This document shows positions 21,825 through 35,057 of a stretch of 64,000 bases of DNA, piece by piece. This DNA is from Impatiens glandulifera (taxonomy: Eukaryota; Streptophyta; Magnoliopsida; Ericales; Balsaminaceae), in the NCBI RefSeq assembly GCF_907164915.1, contig NC_061862.1, positions 120,431,533 through 120,495,532 of the forward strand. Direction: 5' to 3'. How positions within the stretch are numbered: the first letter of the stretch is position 1; every line of letters starts with the position of its first letter. The translations under genes and the position numbers were made by a program. The notes below the pieces were generated by a model. The model worked only from the letters and a program-made list of their open reading frames with translations. It was not told the DNA's origin and did no database searches.

Positions 21825-24411
21825 TATCACATTCGCACACATATACAAACATACATTATCTTGTAAGATGGGTTTTTAACACAACTCTAAATTTAAATCA
21901 TAATTCACTCATCTCTCCAATTTGAACCTATATATACACCATACATTATTATTTAATGATGCATTCTTAATATTCATTCACTTTTAATTCAAATCACAAT
22001 TCACTTCTCTATCAAATTCGCACTCACATATCCCACCATGAATTACCCTTAATCATGCATTATAACACCTACCCACTATCAATTCAAATCATAATTCACT
22101 CACCTATATTAAATTGACATCCACATATATCACCATACATTATTTTTAAAGAATATATTCTTTACACTCATTCACTCTTAATTCAAATAATCATACATTA
22201 CTCTCAAAATTTCACACACATATACCACCATACATTATCCTTCAAGAATACATTCTTAACACTCATTCACTCTCAATTCAAATCACTCTTCACTTGTCTC
22301 TCAATTCATACTCACATATATCACCATACATTATCTTTTGATGATGCATTTGTAACACCTACTCCTTTCATTTCAAATCAAATCACCATTCACTAACTCT
22401 TAAATTCACAATCAGATATATCACCATACATTATCCTTTAAGGATTCTTTATTAACAATCATTCACTCTCAATTCCAATCACAATTCACTCATCTCTTAA
22501 ATTTGTACTCACATATACAAATAATAATTATCCTTAGAGATGCATTTTAACACTTACCCACTTTAAATTCAACTAATTATTCATTCACCTCTCTAATTCA
22601 CACCCACAAATATCACCATACATCATTTTAAAGGATGACATTCCTAACACTTATTCACTCTTAATTCAAATTATCATTAATTAATCAATAAAATTCACAC
22701 CCACATATACCACCATATATTATCATTCAAGCATACATTTTTATCACTAATTCGCTCTCAATTCAAATCACACTTGACTCATTTCTTAATTCACATCGTG
22801 TATACCACCATACATTATCTTTTAATGATGCATTTTTAACACATATCGATTTCAATTCAAATCAATATTCACTAACTCTCAAATTCACACCCACATATAT
22901 AACAATACATTATCTTTCAAGGATGCATTCTTAACACTCAATTACTTTAATTCAAGTCAACATTCACTCATCTCTCAATTTGCAGTCAAATATACAACCA
23001 TGCATTATCCTTAATGATGAATTTTAATACCTACCCACTTTCAATTCAAATCATCATTCACTCACCTCTCAGTTACACACAACCACATATCACTATAAAT
23101 TATGTTCAAGGATGACATTCTTAACACTCATTCACTCTCAATTCAAATTAGCATTCATTAATCTCTCAAATTCGTACCCACATATACCACCATATATTAT
23201 ACTTTAACAAATGAGTTATTTACACTTATTCACTCAAAATTCAAATCACACTTCATTCATATCTCAATTTACATTCATATATACCACCATATTATCTTTT
23301 AATAATGTATTTTAACTCCTACCTATTTCCATTCAAATCAAATCACCATTCTCACTCTCAAATACACACCCACATATATTAACATACATTATCCTTTAAG
23401 GATGCATTCTTAACACTCATTCACTCTCAATTCAAATCACAATTCACTCATATCTCAAATTCTCACTCACATATACGACCATGTACTATACTTAGTGATG
23501 CATTTTAACACATACCAACATTAATTCAAGTCATCATTGACTCACCTCTTAAATTCACACTCACATGTATCACCATAAAAATTGTTTATAAGAATGATAT
23601 TATTAACACTCAATTCAAATCATCATTAAATAATCTCTCAAATTCGTACCCACATATATAACCATACATTATCTTTTAAGAATGCATTCTAAAAACTCAT
23701 TCACTCTCAACTTTAACCATACTTCACTCATCTCTTAGTTTAACATATACCATCATACATTATCTTTTATGATTCATTTTTAACACCTGCCTATTTTAAT
23801 TCAAATCAAATCACCATTCACTCATTCTCAAATTCACACTCACATATATGACCATATATTATCCTTCAAGAATGTATTATTAATATTCACTTCGACACTC
23901 AAATTTACACACACATATATCACCAAACATTATTTTCAAGGATGATATTTTGAACACTCAATTACTCTCAATTCAAATCATCATTCACTAATCTCTCAAA
24001 TTCACACTCAAATTATCACCATACATTATACTTCAATAATGCATTCTTAACATTCATTCACTCTCAATTTGAATCACACTTCACTCATCTCTTAATTTGT
24101 ACTCACTTATGGTGATATACATTATCTTTTAAATATACATTTTAGCACCTATCCATTATAATTTAAATCAAATCATCATTCACTCACTCTCAAATTCATA
24201 TCCACATATATCACCATACATTATCTTCAAGAATGCATTCTTAAAACTCATTTACTATCGATTTAAATCCCAATTCACTCATTTCTTAAAAACACACCCA
24301 GATATATCACAATATATTATTTGCAAGGATGCATTCTTAACACACATTCACTCACAATTCAAATCAGTATTCACTCACATTTCAAATTCATACCCACATA
24401 TATCACCATAC
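21825..24411. repeat. ~96-bp AT-rich satellite array
   Basis: About 26 diverged tandem units, recognisable from 'CACCATACATTATC', 'GGATGCATTCTTAACACT' and 'CACTCTCAATTCAAATCA' recurring every 90-100 bp (for example near 22132, 22230, 22323, 22422, 22612, 22712, 22806). The array is cut by the CACTA element and resumes at 34111. No coding potential. Confidence 0.85.
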
Positions 24412-24439
24412 CACTAGTAAAAAAAAGCTTCAATAGCGA
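24412..24439 (+). repeat. CACTA left terminal inverted repeat
   Basis: CACTAGTAAAAAAAAGCTT followed by CAATAGCGAC. It matches the complement of 34083-34110 over about 28 bp with small differences. Confidence 0.9.
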
Positions 24440-24499
24440 CAAAAAAATGCCGACGGGAACAAAACCCATTGGTATATAGTATATCAATGCCGGCCATGA

Positions 24500-24650
24500 C
24501 AATAGTTGTAGGTATTTGGGGTTTAATAACGACCACTTAAAAAGCCATCGGTATTTGGGCCTTTATAACGACCACTTCAACAGCCCTCGGTATTTGGGCT
24601 TTTATAACGACCACTTAAAAACCCTCGTTATTGTAACCACTATACCGGTA
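24500..24650 (+). repeat. CACTA left subterminal repeats
   Basis: Three ~50-bp units with 'TATAACGACCACTT' and 'CTCGGTATTTGGG'. Such subterminal motifs are the transposase-accessory binding sites in En/Spm. They share the ACGACCACT core (complement AGTGGTCGT) with the right-end repeats. Confidence 0.75.
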
Positions 24651-27414
24651 TACCTTCTTAGTTTTAAATAAAATGTAATTTAATTAAATATATTAAATTA
24701 AAATAATCTATATCAATTTGTTGAATTATGATAATATTTTAAATTTTTTATTGATCTCTTTAATACATATTTTTAATTTCATTAGTCACCATTTTATTTC
24801 ACAATTTATGTTATGTATAGTATAATTTATTTATATTATTATAATTATTATTTAATTTTTTTTAAATAAAAGTACTTATAATTTAAATTAATTAATATAT
24901 ATCTAAATTACAACAATTAATTAGAGGTATTAGGAGTTAGATATAACACTTAGAATAATGAATTTATATTAGTTTATCCATTATTTATATCTCAATTTTC
25001 ATAATACTTGTTATATTGAACACATTCATTATTTATATCTTTATAAAATATAAATAAAACGTTTGAAAATTCAATACCCAAAGAATGACATAAATTCTTT
25101 TGAGAAATAAGAGAACTGAAGTTGGAAAATAAAATCACACTATATTAGTCAACATATTAAACAACAATTAGATAAATAAAATATGAATCATGATTGTGTT
25201 GTCATTAATATTAATCTAACTTGTTTCTTATTTATTTATTTTTGCTAAGAGAGCTTTGATTACTTGTTCAGTGTCTAGATCATAAGCTATTTAGTGTAAC
25301 ATTTTTCAGAGGTATGAGTAGTTGGATGAATTGAATTTTCAGTAAGTTTAAGAGAAAATTTAAACATTGATAAAAGATCATAGGCCTATTTAAATGGTTT
25401 ATACTAAAATTAAAAACAAAATAATGTTAGGTCTTCAATTCAGATTCAGCTCCCACCTCTAGTTATTCTGTTCACCATTCCCGCTCTCCGTTCCTCCCGA
25501 TTCCGATTGTTCCTCGCCCTGGCTCCCCTCTCCCGGTTTCTCCCGCTCTCTGTTTCCGCGATCGATCTCAGAATGATTTCACCACTGGAAAACAAACTAG
25601 CCGTATGCACGACGAATTGATGCAAACAATATACCGATTACTCGCAAAATTTGAACAACCTTATTCCTCAACTCGCCTTGGCTTTCTTCAACCTTCAGAT
25701 TCTCCAATTCATGCATCTTAACTTCTTCTCTAGTACTCGGACAGTCGATTAGACGAGAGACGAGTAGTCAGTAGACGAATAGACATAGTCTTGTTCTTCT
25801 ACTTCAGTTCTTCGGCAGCACATCCCAATTTTCGTCCAAGGTCTAGCCTCCAGGTATCATTTTTGTCTATGACCTATCATTTTGATATATTTACCGATGA
25901 GTGAGTTTCTAGATGGAAATATACTGTGAAATCAAATGAAATTTCTAGAAATGCTTAGATAATGCGCACTTACTTAGTTTATGTTACAGACAGTTACTTT
26001 AGAAATTATATTAAATATATTTGCTAATAGAGTACCTTATGGCCAGGATTACGAACAAAATTGATATGAGAGTAAATTTATATTGATGTTGTTAGCAGTT
26101 AGATTTTAGTATTGTTAAAGATGAACATGCTTTATGTGTATGTCAAGAATAATACACCCCACAAATTACTCTTTAAGAAAATCGATGTATAAAAATGACA
26201 CACAAAACCACTTACATCCACTTAACATGTCCAAACACTTAAAGAATCTGAAATTGAATTAGAACTCCACTTTCTCTATTCATCAACATTATCTTAATGA
26301 TGATCATCAGAAAATCAATTAGTCGTGGTTTGTAATTTTAGAGTTCTGTTTTTACCATTTCATTATTGTTGTCCAATGAATGGATTCTCATTAACCAAAC
26401 TAATACAATCTAGTATATAAACGCTATTATGTATTTTTTTTCTATTCCTCTTATGAGATTAATAATATTGTAACTAAAATATGGTTATATTTCAACATTT
26501 AGCTTTCTCAATTATTTTCACATGTTGGTAGCACCTAAAATTTTAAAACTCACCTAAAATTTTAAAACTAACTCAATATTACTGTAGGTTATATGATTGT
26601 CTTGTAGTGAAGTATAAAACTTTAAACTCAATTATATAACATGCTTTATGTGTAGGTTTGAATTAATTCTCTAGATATGTAAGATAGTGTCTATATGTTA
26701 GCATAATCATTTGAAAATATGATGAAATATGTATCCTGAATCCTGATTTTCATAACTCTTATAATATAATTTGCAATTATTAGTTAGTTTTAGTTAGTTG
26801 AATTTATCTTTGTGCATGAATAATGACATGTTTTTTTTATTTCAAATCTATAAAAAGCTTCTTAAAGGCTCCTTCAATGGCATGGTTATTATGAATATGG
26901 TCTATCAACTTCATTCTTTCAGCTGAATTTAGTTAATAAGAAAGAGATATATGGAACTGTGAATTGTTTGGCTATCGCCTCTATTTCAAAATTAAAAAAG
27001 AAATCAGGGTATTTATCATCATTTTTGTCGCTGATAATTTTATTGATAAAATATTTCTTATTTGTTCTTCTCACGCCACTTTGTTTTGTCATTCATAAGT
27101 GGTTTTTAATTATTTCTATTTCTTAATGTCTTAATAGTATTTCAGGTATTCATCTCCATTCTTTTCGTTGAAAAAATTTCAGAGTTCTTGCGTGTTGATC
27201 ATTAATTCATCAAATATCAGGTATCAACTTTTATTGTGTTATCTTTCATTTGATATATTTAGGAATAAATATGATAGACAAGTGTTGACCCACATGACAA
27301 AGCGTGCAAAATTTTGTGTTAATTGTCTTTAACTCTTGAATTTGAATTGTCTTAAACAATTCAAATTTTTGTAAAGAGTCTTACGTTAAAATGATATTAT
27401 AATTTATTTGTAGA
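24651..27414 (+). other. CACTA 5' region, non-coding
   Basis: AT-rich filler to about 25430, then a C-rich patch (25440-25860) resembling a leader or promoter-proximal exon, then AT-rich sequence up to the transposase start. No ORF of note. The C-rich patch probably belongs to the transposase transcript, but I cannot place a transcription start. Confidence 0.5.
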
Positions 27415-30400
27415 ATGCATACACTCGATAAAACATGGATGAATCTTCCACGTCAACATCGAGATAGTCAAATATATATTCAAGGGGTTAATTCTTTTTT
27501 GGACTTTTCTGAGAGATCAGGTAGAACAAGTAACATTGCATGTCCGTGTGTTAAATGTGGGAATAGAAGTTACTTGGATAGAGACATCGTGAAAAGCCAC
27601 TTGATTGTGTATGGACTAAGACAAAGTTATACATTTTGGTATTGTCATGGGGAAAAGCGATCTAGAAGTTATGAAGAGGGTGATAATGATGAATTAGAGG
27701 TTGATAATGATGGATTAGAAGGTGATAATGATGAGTTAGAGGATGATAATGATGAATTAGAGGGTGATAATGATGAATTAGATGGTGATAACGATGAGTT
27801 AGAGGATGATAATGATGAATTAGAGAGTGATAATGATGAAGACAGTGATAATGATGTAGAAGATTCAAATCGTGGTAATGATAGTGAAGAACCACATGAG
27901 GAAGCTAAAGTTTTTTTTAGATTGTTAAATGATTCCAAAGAACCTTTGTACCAAGGATCGAGAATTTCAAAATCGTCAACATTAGTTAACTTACTTCACC
28001 TCAAGAATGCTGGACAATGGGAAAATACATCTTTTAACATGTTGTTAAAATTGTTGAAGGAAGAAATATTACCTGAAAATTCTAATCTTCCAGATTCATA
28101 TTATGAGTGTTAGAAGTTTATTAGGGATATTGGTCTTTTTTTTTTAAATATAGATGCGTGCAAAAATAATTGTATGTTATTTCGGAAAGAGCGCAAGGAT
28201 TTGCAATCTTGTAAAATTTGTGGATTGTCTAGATGGAAACTTGATAATTCTAGTGGAGCAACTATAAAGAAAGTCAATGGAAAAACTATCCCAAATAAAG
28301 TGTTACGTTATATTCCACTAACACAAAGGTTACAAAGATTATATATGTGCTCAAAAACCGCTCATTTAATGAGATGGCACAAGAATACAAGAGTCGATGA
28401 TGATATTCTGAGACATCCGGCTGATTCTATGACATGGAAATCATTTGATGAAAATTATAAAGATTTTTCCTTAGAGCCTCGTAACTTGAGACTTGGTCTC
28501 GCAAGGGATGGGTTTCAACCATTTTCAAATGGGAAAACATCGTATAGTATTTGACATGTGATCTTTATTCCTTATAATTTACCACCAACTATATACATGC
28601 AATCATCTAATTTCATTTTATCAATGCTAATTCCTGGTCCAGATAGTCCTGGAGATGCAATTGATATTTATTTACAACCGTTGATAGATGAGTTGAGTGA
28701 GTTGTGGAAAATTGGAATAAAAACATTTGATGCATCAACTTCACGGTATTTTACTTTGCGAGCTGCATTATTATGGACGATTAATGATTTTCTTGCATAT
28801 GCAAATTTATCTGGTTGGAGTACAAAATGAAAGTTATCATTCCCTTATTGTAATAAAAATATCATCTCAATGAGATTGATAAATGGTCGTAAAGAGTGTT
28901 ACATGTGTCATCGACATTTTCTCTCAGAAAACCACAAATTTCGAAAGGAAAATGATTTGTTCGATGGTACGATTGAAATTAGAAAGTCACCTGAATTATT
29001 ATCAGGAAAAGATATTTTACATCAAGTACAAGATTTGAAAGGTATAATCTTGAGTAGGGACCCTATTAAAAAGACAAAAATAACTCATGAAAGTCAGGGT
29101 GATAATTGGAATAAGATGAGTATTTTTTTTGAGTTACCTTATTGGGAATCATTATTATTGAGACATAATTTGGACGTGATGCATATTGAAAAGAATATTT
29201 GTGATAGTGTTATTGGAACAATTATGGATCTTCCCGGTAAAACTAAAGACAATCTTAATTCACGTCTCAATTTGTAGCTCATGAATATAAGACATTCTTT
29301 ACATCCTGTTGTCAATGGTAATAATCTTGAGTATCCCATCGCTCCTTACACATTGTCCTCCAAAGGAAAAATACAACTTTGCCAATTTCTTAAAGGATTA
29401 AAAATGCCGGAAGGTTTTTGTTCAAACATTGGAGGTTGTATAAGTGTTAGTGAATCAAAGATTTCAGGTCTTAAAAGTCATGATTGTCACATATTGCTAG
29501 AATACATGATTCCTCTTGCAACACGTGGATTACTTCCAAATGAAGTGTATGAAGCCCTTGTTGATCTATCGAAGTTCTTTTCTATGTTATGTTCGAAATC
29601 AATAAAGAAAGAGGACTTGGAACAACTTAAAATTGATATTACTTTGACACTTTGCAAGTTGGAAAAAATATTTCCACCATTATTTTTTGACATAATGGTA
29701 CACCTATCAATTCATCTGGCATTGGAAGTTTTACTTGGAGGACCTGTTCAATATAGGTGGATGTATCCGATAGAACAGTATATAATTATTTTGAAGACAT
29801 ATGTTCGAAATAAGAAACATCCAGAAGCTTCGATTTCTGAGGGTTATCTTGTAAATGAAAGTATCAGTTTGTGCTCAAGATATTTTGAAGATTTATCAGT
29901 ACGAATTTCTGTTCAACCAGAAACTTGTTTATCAATATTTTCTACCATTGAAGAATTATCAACTGGCACGCCATATATTTATGAAGATGGTGATCGAGAG
30001 CGAGCTCATGTGTACCTATTAAAAAATTGTGAAGAAGCTGAACCATTTTACAAGTATGCATATTAACTTATTTTTCAATTAATATTATTTTTTTTAAGGA
30101 TTGCTTTTATCATGATTAAATTATATCCAAATTTATGTGTAGTGAGTACATGCAAGAACGTGTTCTAAATACACAAGTTTTGTCAAATGATGAAGTTGAT
30201 AGACAATATTCATACTTTTTCAAGGATAAAGTAAGTTGAAAATTTTGAATAAGATCATATGTGTTTCTCAAAAAAGACTTAACACGTTGTTTGAACTTGA
30301 TAGGTGGAATGTTTAACAAACAAAAATCAAAGAACAAAAGATCTTATAACTTTAGAACGCGGTCCTACGACGTATGCAAAGAAATTTGTATATTGTAAAG

Positions 30401-30783
30401 TAAACGGATATAAATTCACCATAGAAATGCATGATCGAGGTTTAAAGACACAAAACAGTGGCATTCTTGTGGTTGGAAATAATGGCACTGAAACAATGAA
30501 CTATTATGGAGTATTAGAATAAATTATTGAAATGCAATATCTTTGTGAAAAACGGATTCTAGTTTTTAAGTGCAAGTGGTTTGATGTGCATTCTGGAGAT
30601 AGAGGAATCAAAGTTGATAGAAGTGGTTTTGTGAGCATAAATTGCAACCGAACCTTGAGAAGTCAAAATGAACCTTTTATATTGGCCACTCAAGCAAAAC
30701 AAGTGTTTTATGTGAAAGACAATACAAATAAATTAGGTTGGAAGATTGCAACGAATACAAATCCTCGATACTCAAACATTTGA
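27415..30783 (+). pseudogene. CACTA TNP2-type transposase, five nonsense codons
   Basis: The N-terminal transposase-associated domain (residues ~1-80, with 'CPCVKCGN' and 'YGLRQSYTFW') is followed by an acidic repeat, the TNP2 core ('CSKTAHLMRWH', 'LRLGLARDGFQPF', 'LNVMHIEKN'-like 'LDVMHIEKN'), a DUF4218-like part ('YRWMYPIEQY') and a DUF4216-like part ('VFKCKWFD'). The frame 27415-30066 is continuous except for stops at 28111, 28552, 28828 and 29275. Likely introns at about 30053-30140 and 30229-30302 (GT..AG) lead to exons carrying 'YMQERV' and the end. Another stop lies at 30520. It would cut and paste the element. Confidence 0.88.
27682..27855 (+). repeat. 21-bp coding repeat (acidic heptads) in transposase
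   Basis: About eight 21-bp units encode D-N-D-E-L-E-X heptads between the DNA-binding-like N-terminus and the catalytic core, forming a flexible acidic linker. Confidence 0.85.
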
Positions 30784-30902
30784 TATTCTTTAAAGGTTAA
30801 TATATTATCATTATTATTGTTTATTGATCAAACATTATATGTTATTATTCATTATTTAAACAATATGTTTATTGCATTAATTATTATATTGTTATTGTAG
30901 GG

Positions 30903-32611
30903 ATGATGAGACCTCAAGCAAAGAAGAAGAAAACATTACCACTACTTGGCTTGGCTGCCATTGTTGCACAATTACAAAGAAGAAGTACTACACAACACAT
31001 GCAAAATGTAGTATCTGATCAACCTATTAATGAGGAACATATACCATCGAATACTGTAGTACCACCATCGATTAATGTAGTACTCCCATCGACTAATGAG
31101 GAACATACAACAAAGATCAATGTGGTACCTCTTATTGATGATGCTGAATCAATGACCGAATCAGGTATAAATATTAAATTAAAGTTTCTTTAATCAATAA
31201 GTATTTATGTGTTTTGTAATTCAGAAACAATTATTTGTAATGTAGCACCACCTCCACCTGCTTCAAAAAAAACGAGGAACTAACAAAAATTTAGCATTGA
31301 CGAAACTGGAGAGTGGAGAGAAGTTACCGCTAATTTTCAATCCGATGAACAACAGACCATGTTGTGAAAATAGGAAAAGGTGGTCTCGTCACTTAGGGGA
31401 TTTAGTGCGTCATAATCAAGTCATTCCAAATCGCACATTGAAATGAGAATTTTTAACTCCGGCGGTTATAGATCATTTGTGGCAGACGACAACTGTGAGT
31501 TAAATTTACAACATTAAAAACTATCTTTTATGTCAAATTATTTTACGCTTTTTTGTTAGATTATTTTTTATAATTGAACTACTAAAATTAACTCGTATTT
31601 TCAAGATAAATTTGATAGTGAAAATATGTCTAGCTATCGCGATGCCACATTGAAACACATGAACGATTTGTGGGATAATTGGAGATGCGAAATAAATCTT
31701 AAGCATATCAAGCCCCACATGGGTAATTTAGTAAGAATTAAGGCAGACAAACCACATGAAATTTTACAGGAGGATTGGGATTGGTTAATTACACACCGCT
31801 TCTCGACCGATCGTTTCAAGGTTATTTCTATACTAATAATTTTCTATTATAAATAATTTGTATAGTTTATAAAATTTTATTAATTTCAGAAAATGAGCAC
31901 AACTAATTCTAATAATAGAAAAAGTGTATTGTTTGTGCATCATTCTGGGAGCAAACCTTTTTCACAAGTACAATGTGAAATGGTAAGACATATAATTGAA
32001 ATTTATTTCATAACTTTTATAAAGAAGATAATTTACTTATTTTTATGGTATTTAGGAATTAAGGTACGGACATCCTCCAACTTTTGAAGACGTCTTTCTT
32101 GAGACTAGGAAACAGAAGGACAAAATTGTTAATCCTACTGTAAAACTCAAAGTTGTAAGTATTTAATGTTTTATTTATATTTATTGTTTGATTTATGTTT
32201 TTAAATCGATATATATTGTTGAAGGATGAAATGTGTGCGGTGAGATTAGAAAATCCGTCAATTTCAAATATTAATTTAGCTGACATGGTATTTGGGCATC
32301 AAAAGCATGGATCTGTGATTGGAATGGGAGGAGGAGTCCTTCCTTCAGAATTGAGAAATAAAGAATCTACAACAAAGCTTCCACCAAGAAAACATTGCCC
32401 TTAAGAATGAATTACAAAAGTTAGCTGATCATCAAAAGGCATATGAAGCTGGAACTGAAGCCAAACTAAAAGCAGTTCACGATGAAAGATTGGCTGATAA
32501 AGCTGAATTTGAGAAAAAATTGGCAATTATAATGTCATTTATGTCACCCAATGCATCAATGACTCCCACTTCATCAATGTCACCAAGTGTATCGCTTCAT
32601 GATATAGGTCA
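30903..32611 (+). pseudogene. CACTA second gene (Ptta/En/Spm-like), split exons
   Basis: Downstream of the transposase on the same strand, pieces separated by AT-rich putative introns read: 30903-31193 (basic start, Ser/Pro-rich), ~31240-31496 ('KRWSRHLGDLVRH'), 31620-31820 ('HMNDLWDNWRC', 'DWDWLITHRFS'), 31891-31981 ('SVLFVHHSGSKPF'), 32056-32156 ('GHPPTFEDVFLETR'), 32223-32404, then 'LKNELQKLADHQKAYEAG' to ~32611. This pattern is typical of plant Ptta/En/Spm transposase-family accessory proteins. Frame breaks exist (TGA at ~31444-31446, a shift near 32390). It probably bound the subterminal repeats. Exon limits are approximate. Confidence 0.72.
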
Positions 32612-33621
32612 GACTATTATGTCATTACATATTTTATTGTTTATATTACTATGAAATACTATTTTGGTTATTTTAACTTGTTAAGTATTTCATGGATGGG
32701 TTCATATCAGATGATATTCAAGAAGACAATGAATAATTTTCATTGTTCAATGGATAAATAGGTATTTGTTTTTGTAATTTTTGTTATTTTAACTTTTGTT
32801 TTTGTAAGTTGTAGTTTGTAATTTTTTTATAACATTTTATATAAGAGCACAATTATAATAGAAATCTCAATTGACTCTAAATGGAAGGGACGTGATTGCT
32901 TTGCTAGGTGTCAACGGTGTATTGCTCTCTTTACTCAGGTTTTCTCACATCTCTTTTCTCTCCTTTGACATATATTTAATATAGATGATCTTTATGATTC
33001 AAAATCGATCAAGTAGAATGATCATTAATGCTATATTGATATTAAGATTTAAGATAATTTATGTATCAATATTTGTCAAATGAATATTATATAGTTAATT
33101 TTTATGATTCAAAATTGAACAAATACAATGATCATGAAGGATATACTGATATTAGGATTTGATATTATTTATATATCAATATATTTAAAAGGAATATTAT
33201 ATAGTTGATATTTATGGTTTAGAATCGATCAAATAGAATGATCTAATAGTTGTGTAAGATTTGTGCATAATTCTCTTTTGTTTTTGGTTCAGGTGGATGA
33301 AGTAGATCCAATTTTGTGCTTTAAGGAGGATTCATTTTGAAGTGTAAAGTGGAACAAATGAATTTTCTTCTGAAACGTTCTCAATTGTCTTGCTTAAAAC
33401 TGTTCATTTTGTTAAAACTATAAAACAATTTCGATTTTCTTTTTGTAGTAATTAAATAGTTGTGAACTAATTACTGTTCAATGGTAAGTTAGGAAATTGT
33501 TTATTAAAACCTTAAAACTAAATAGTTTATAATATTCTATGTTAGGTTTATGTTTTAAGAATTTTATTTAGTTTGTTTTAATATTTTAAATATTATCACT
33601 ACAAATAGGTTACTCAATGGT
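32612..33621 (+). other. CACTA 3' non-coding region
   Basis: AT-rich, with a ~130-bp diverged direct repeat ('ATCGATCAAATAGAATGATC' like words near 33005, 33115 and 33225). No ORF supported. Confidence 0.45.
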
Positions 33622-33960
33622 GAGGGGTAAGAGTGGTCGTCATAGAGTCTTTAATGACGACGGTAAGAGTGGTCGTGATAAAATCCTCTATGGCGACGAC
33701 AAGAGTGGTCGTCATAGAGTTTTCTATGGCGACGGTAAGAGTGGTCGTGATTGAGTCCTCTATGGCGACGGTAAGAGTGGTCGTGATTGAGTCCTCTATG
33801 GAGACGGTAAGAGTGGTCGTTATAGACTATTCTATGGCAACGGTAAGAGTGGTCGTTATATACTATTTAATGGCGATGGTAAGAGTGGTCGTTATAGACT
33901 ATTCTATGGCGACAGTGAAAGTCGTTGACATAGAGGGCTTTATGGCGACGGTACTAAATT
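33622..33960 (+). repeat. CACTA right subterminal tandem repeats
   Basis: About nine tandem units of ~37 bp built on 'GGTAAGAGTGGTCGT' and 'CTATGGCGACGG'. The AGTGGTCGT core is the complement of the ACGACCACT core in the left subterminal repeats. A long plus-strand open frame here is just the repeat read through. Confidence 0.88.
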
Positions 33961-34082
33961 GGTCGCTATATGTGTAACTAAGCTATAACGACAAGGGCAA
34001 TGCCGACGATTAACGACTTCTTTTTAACCGTCCCAAATTATTTATATCGACGACTTATATCCCAATACCGACGACCCCTACC

Positions 34083-34110
34083 GTCGTTATTGAGCCTTTT
34101 TTTACTAGTG
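34083..34110 (-). repeat. CACTA right terminal inverted repeat
   Basis: Minus strand CACTAGTAAAAAAAGGCTC then AATAACGAC, complementary to the left end. Confidence 0.9.
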
Positions 34111-34205
34111 TACATTATTATCAAAGATATCATTATTAACACTCATTTACTCTCAATTGAAATCATCCTTCATTAATCTCTAAATTTTTCACTCATATAT
34201 ACCAT
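34111..34205. repeat. ~96-bp satellite, right remnant
   Basis: Resumes the satellite exactly where the CACTA element interrupted it ('TACATTATTATC', 'CACTCATTTACTCTCAATTG') and ends after about one unit. Confidence 0.8.
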
Positions 34206-34569
34206 TAAGGGTGAGTATTAGATGGATTAATCCAAAATACAATCTGACGTGAATCTGAAATACTAATTCGGATTGGATATTTCTTATTGAATTGAGATTG
34301 AATCGGATTGAGTTCGGATCAGATTAAGATTATCCAAATTATCCTAATTATATAAATAAAAATATTTTTTTCAATTTGTTTTTCTGTAAATTATATTTCA
34401 CCTAATTATAATATATTTTTACTTGTTTCTGCATCACTTACTCATCCAGATTTTTTTTTTCAGAATGAAATTATAAATAAACAAAACGAATTATAACATT
34501 AAAAATTAATAATATTTTTTTTATAATTAAATATTAAATAATAAAATAAATCGAATAAATAGTAGTAGT

Positions 34570-35057
34570 GATTACATCACGACTAAATAGAATAGTATCC
34601 TAAAAAGTGATATATGATGGGGCAACGAACATAGAAGAATCAAGGTTAATCTTCATCGTCAAGTATGACTTCCAAGGCTTTCAAATCAGTAACAGTTTCT
34701 TTAAATGCCAATATATACTCTTGTAGAGGCGTACCTTCTAACATACGATGAAAATATAATCGTTACTTCAAATCCAACTTACTAGTAAGTCTTTTTGTCA
34801 TACATAATTGTTCTAAGTTCATCCATAATAAAGAAACACTCGTCTTTTTCATAAATTCTTGTAGAATACTGTTCAATAAATGTAGATGAATATGAGACAA
34901 TATCTTACGATTCTTTCTCTTTTTCTCTTCCATTGTTCACGAACTGGGCATCTTATCAAACCCTAGTAGAGTTTCTTCCAAATCCATTTGAGTGAATAAA
35001 CCTCGCATCTTTATCTACCATAAAAAAAATCTGGTTTTGAGATCCAATAATGGAATG
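34570..35057 (-). pseudogene. E3: Copia gag remnant, interrupted by E2
   Basis: Minus-strand reading shows Copia gag signatures 'MTKRLTSKLDLK', 'MLEGTPLQEYILAFKE' and 'LLCSLP'-like residues near 34600, with stops and a shift. The reading continues upstream on the other side of E2 at 43667-43691, where the gag start lies. The pol part is missing. Confidence 0.75.
35053..35057. repeat. Target site duplication of E2, left copy
   Basis: GAATG, repeated exactly at 43667-43671. Confidence 0.9.

Larger units (their letters stand above)
24412..34110 (+). mobile_element. CACTA (En/Spm-type) DNA transposon, 9.7 kb
   Basis: Ends CACTAGTAAAAAAA.../...TTTTTACTAGTG, a 3-bp TAC duplication (24409-24411 and 34111-34113), subterminal repeats at both ends, and two genes in CACTA order: a TNP2-type transposase and a downstream Ptta/En/Spm-type second protein. 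The flanking satellite reads continuously if the element and one TAC are removed. The transposase has five nonsense codons, so this copy is not autonomous. Confidence 0.93.

Noticed and set aside
27662..27938. Minus-strand Ser- or His-rich open frames
   Set aside because: Antisense reading of the acidic heptad repeat in the transposase.
33633..33977. 114-codon open frame rich in Val, Ser, Met and Thr
   Set aside because: It is the CACTA right subterminal repeat read through; repeat length divisible by frame makes it open by chance.
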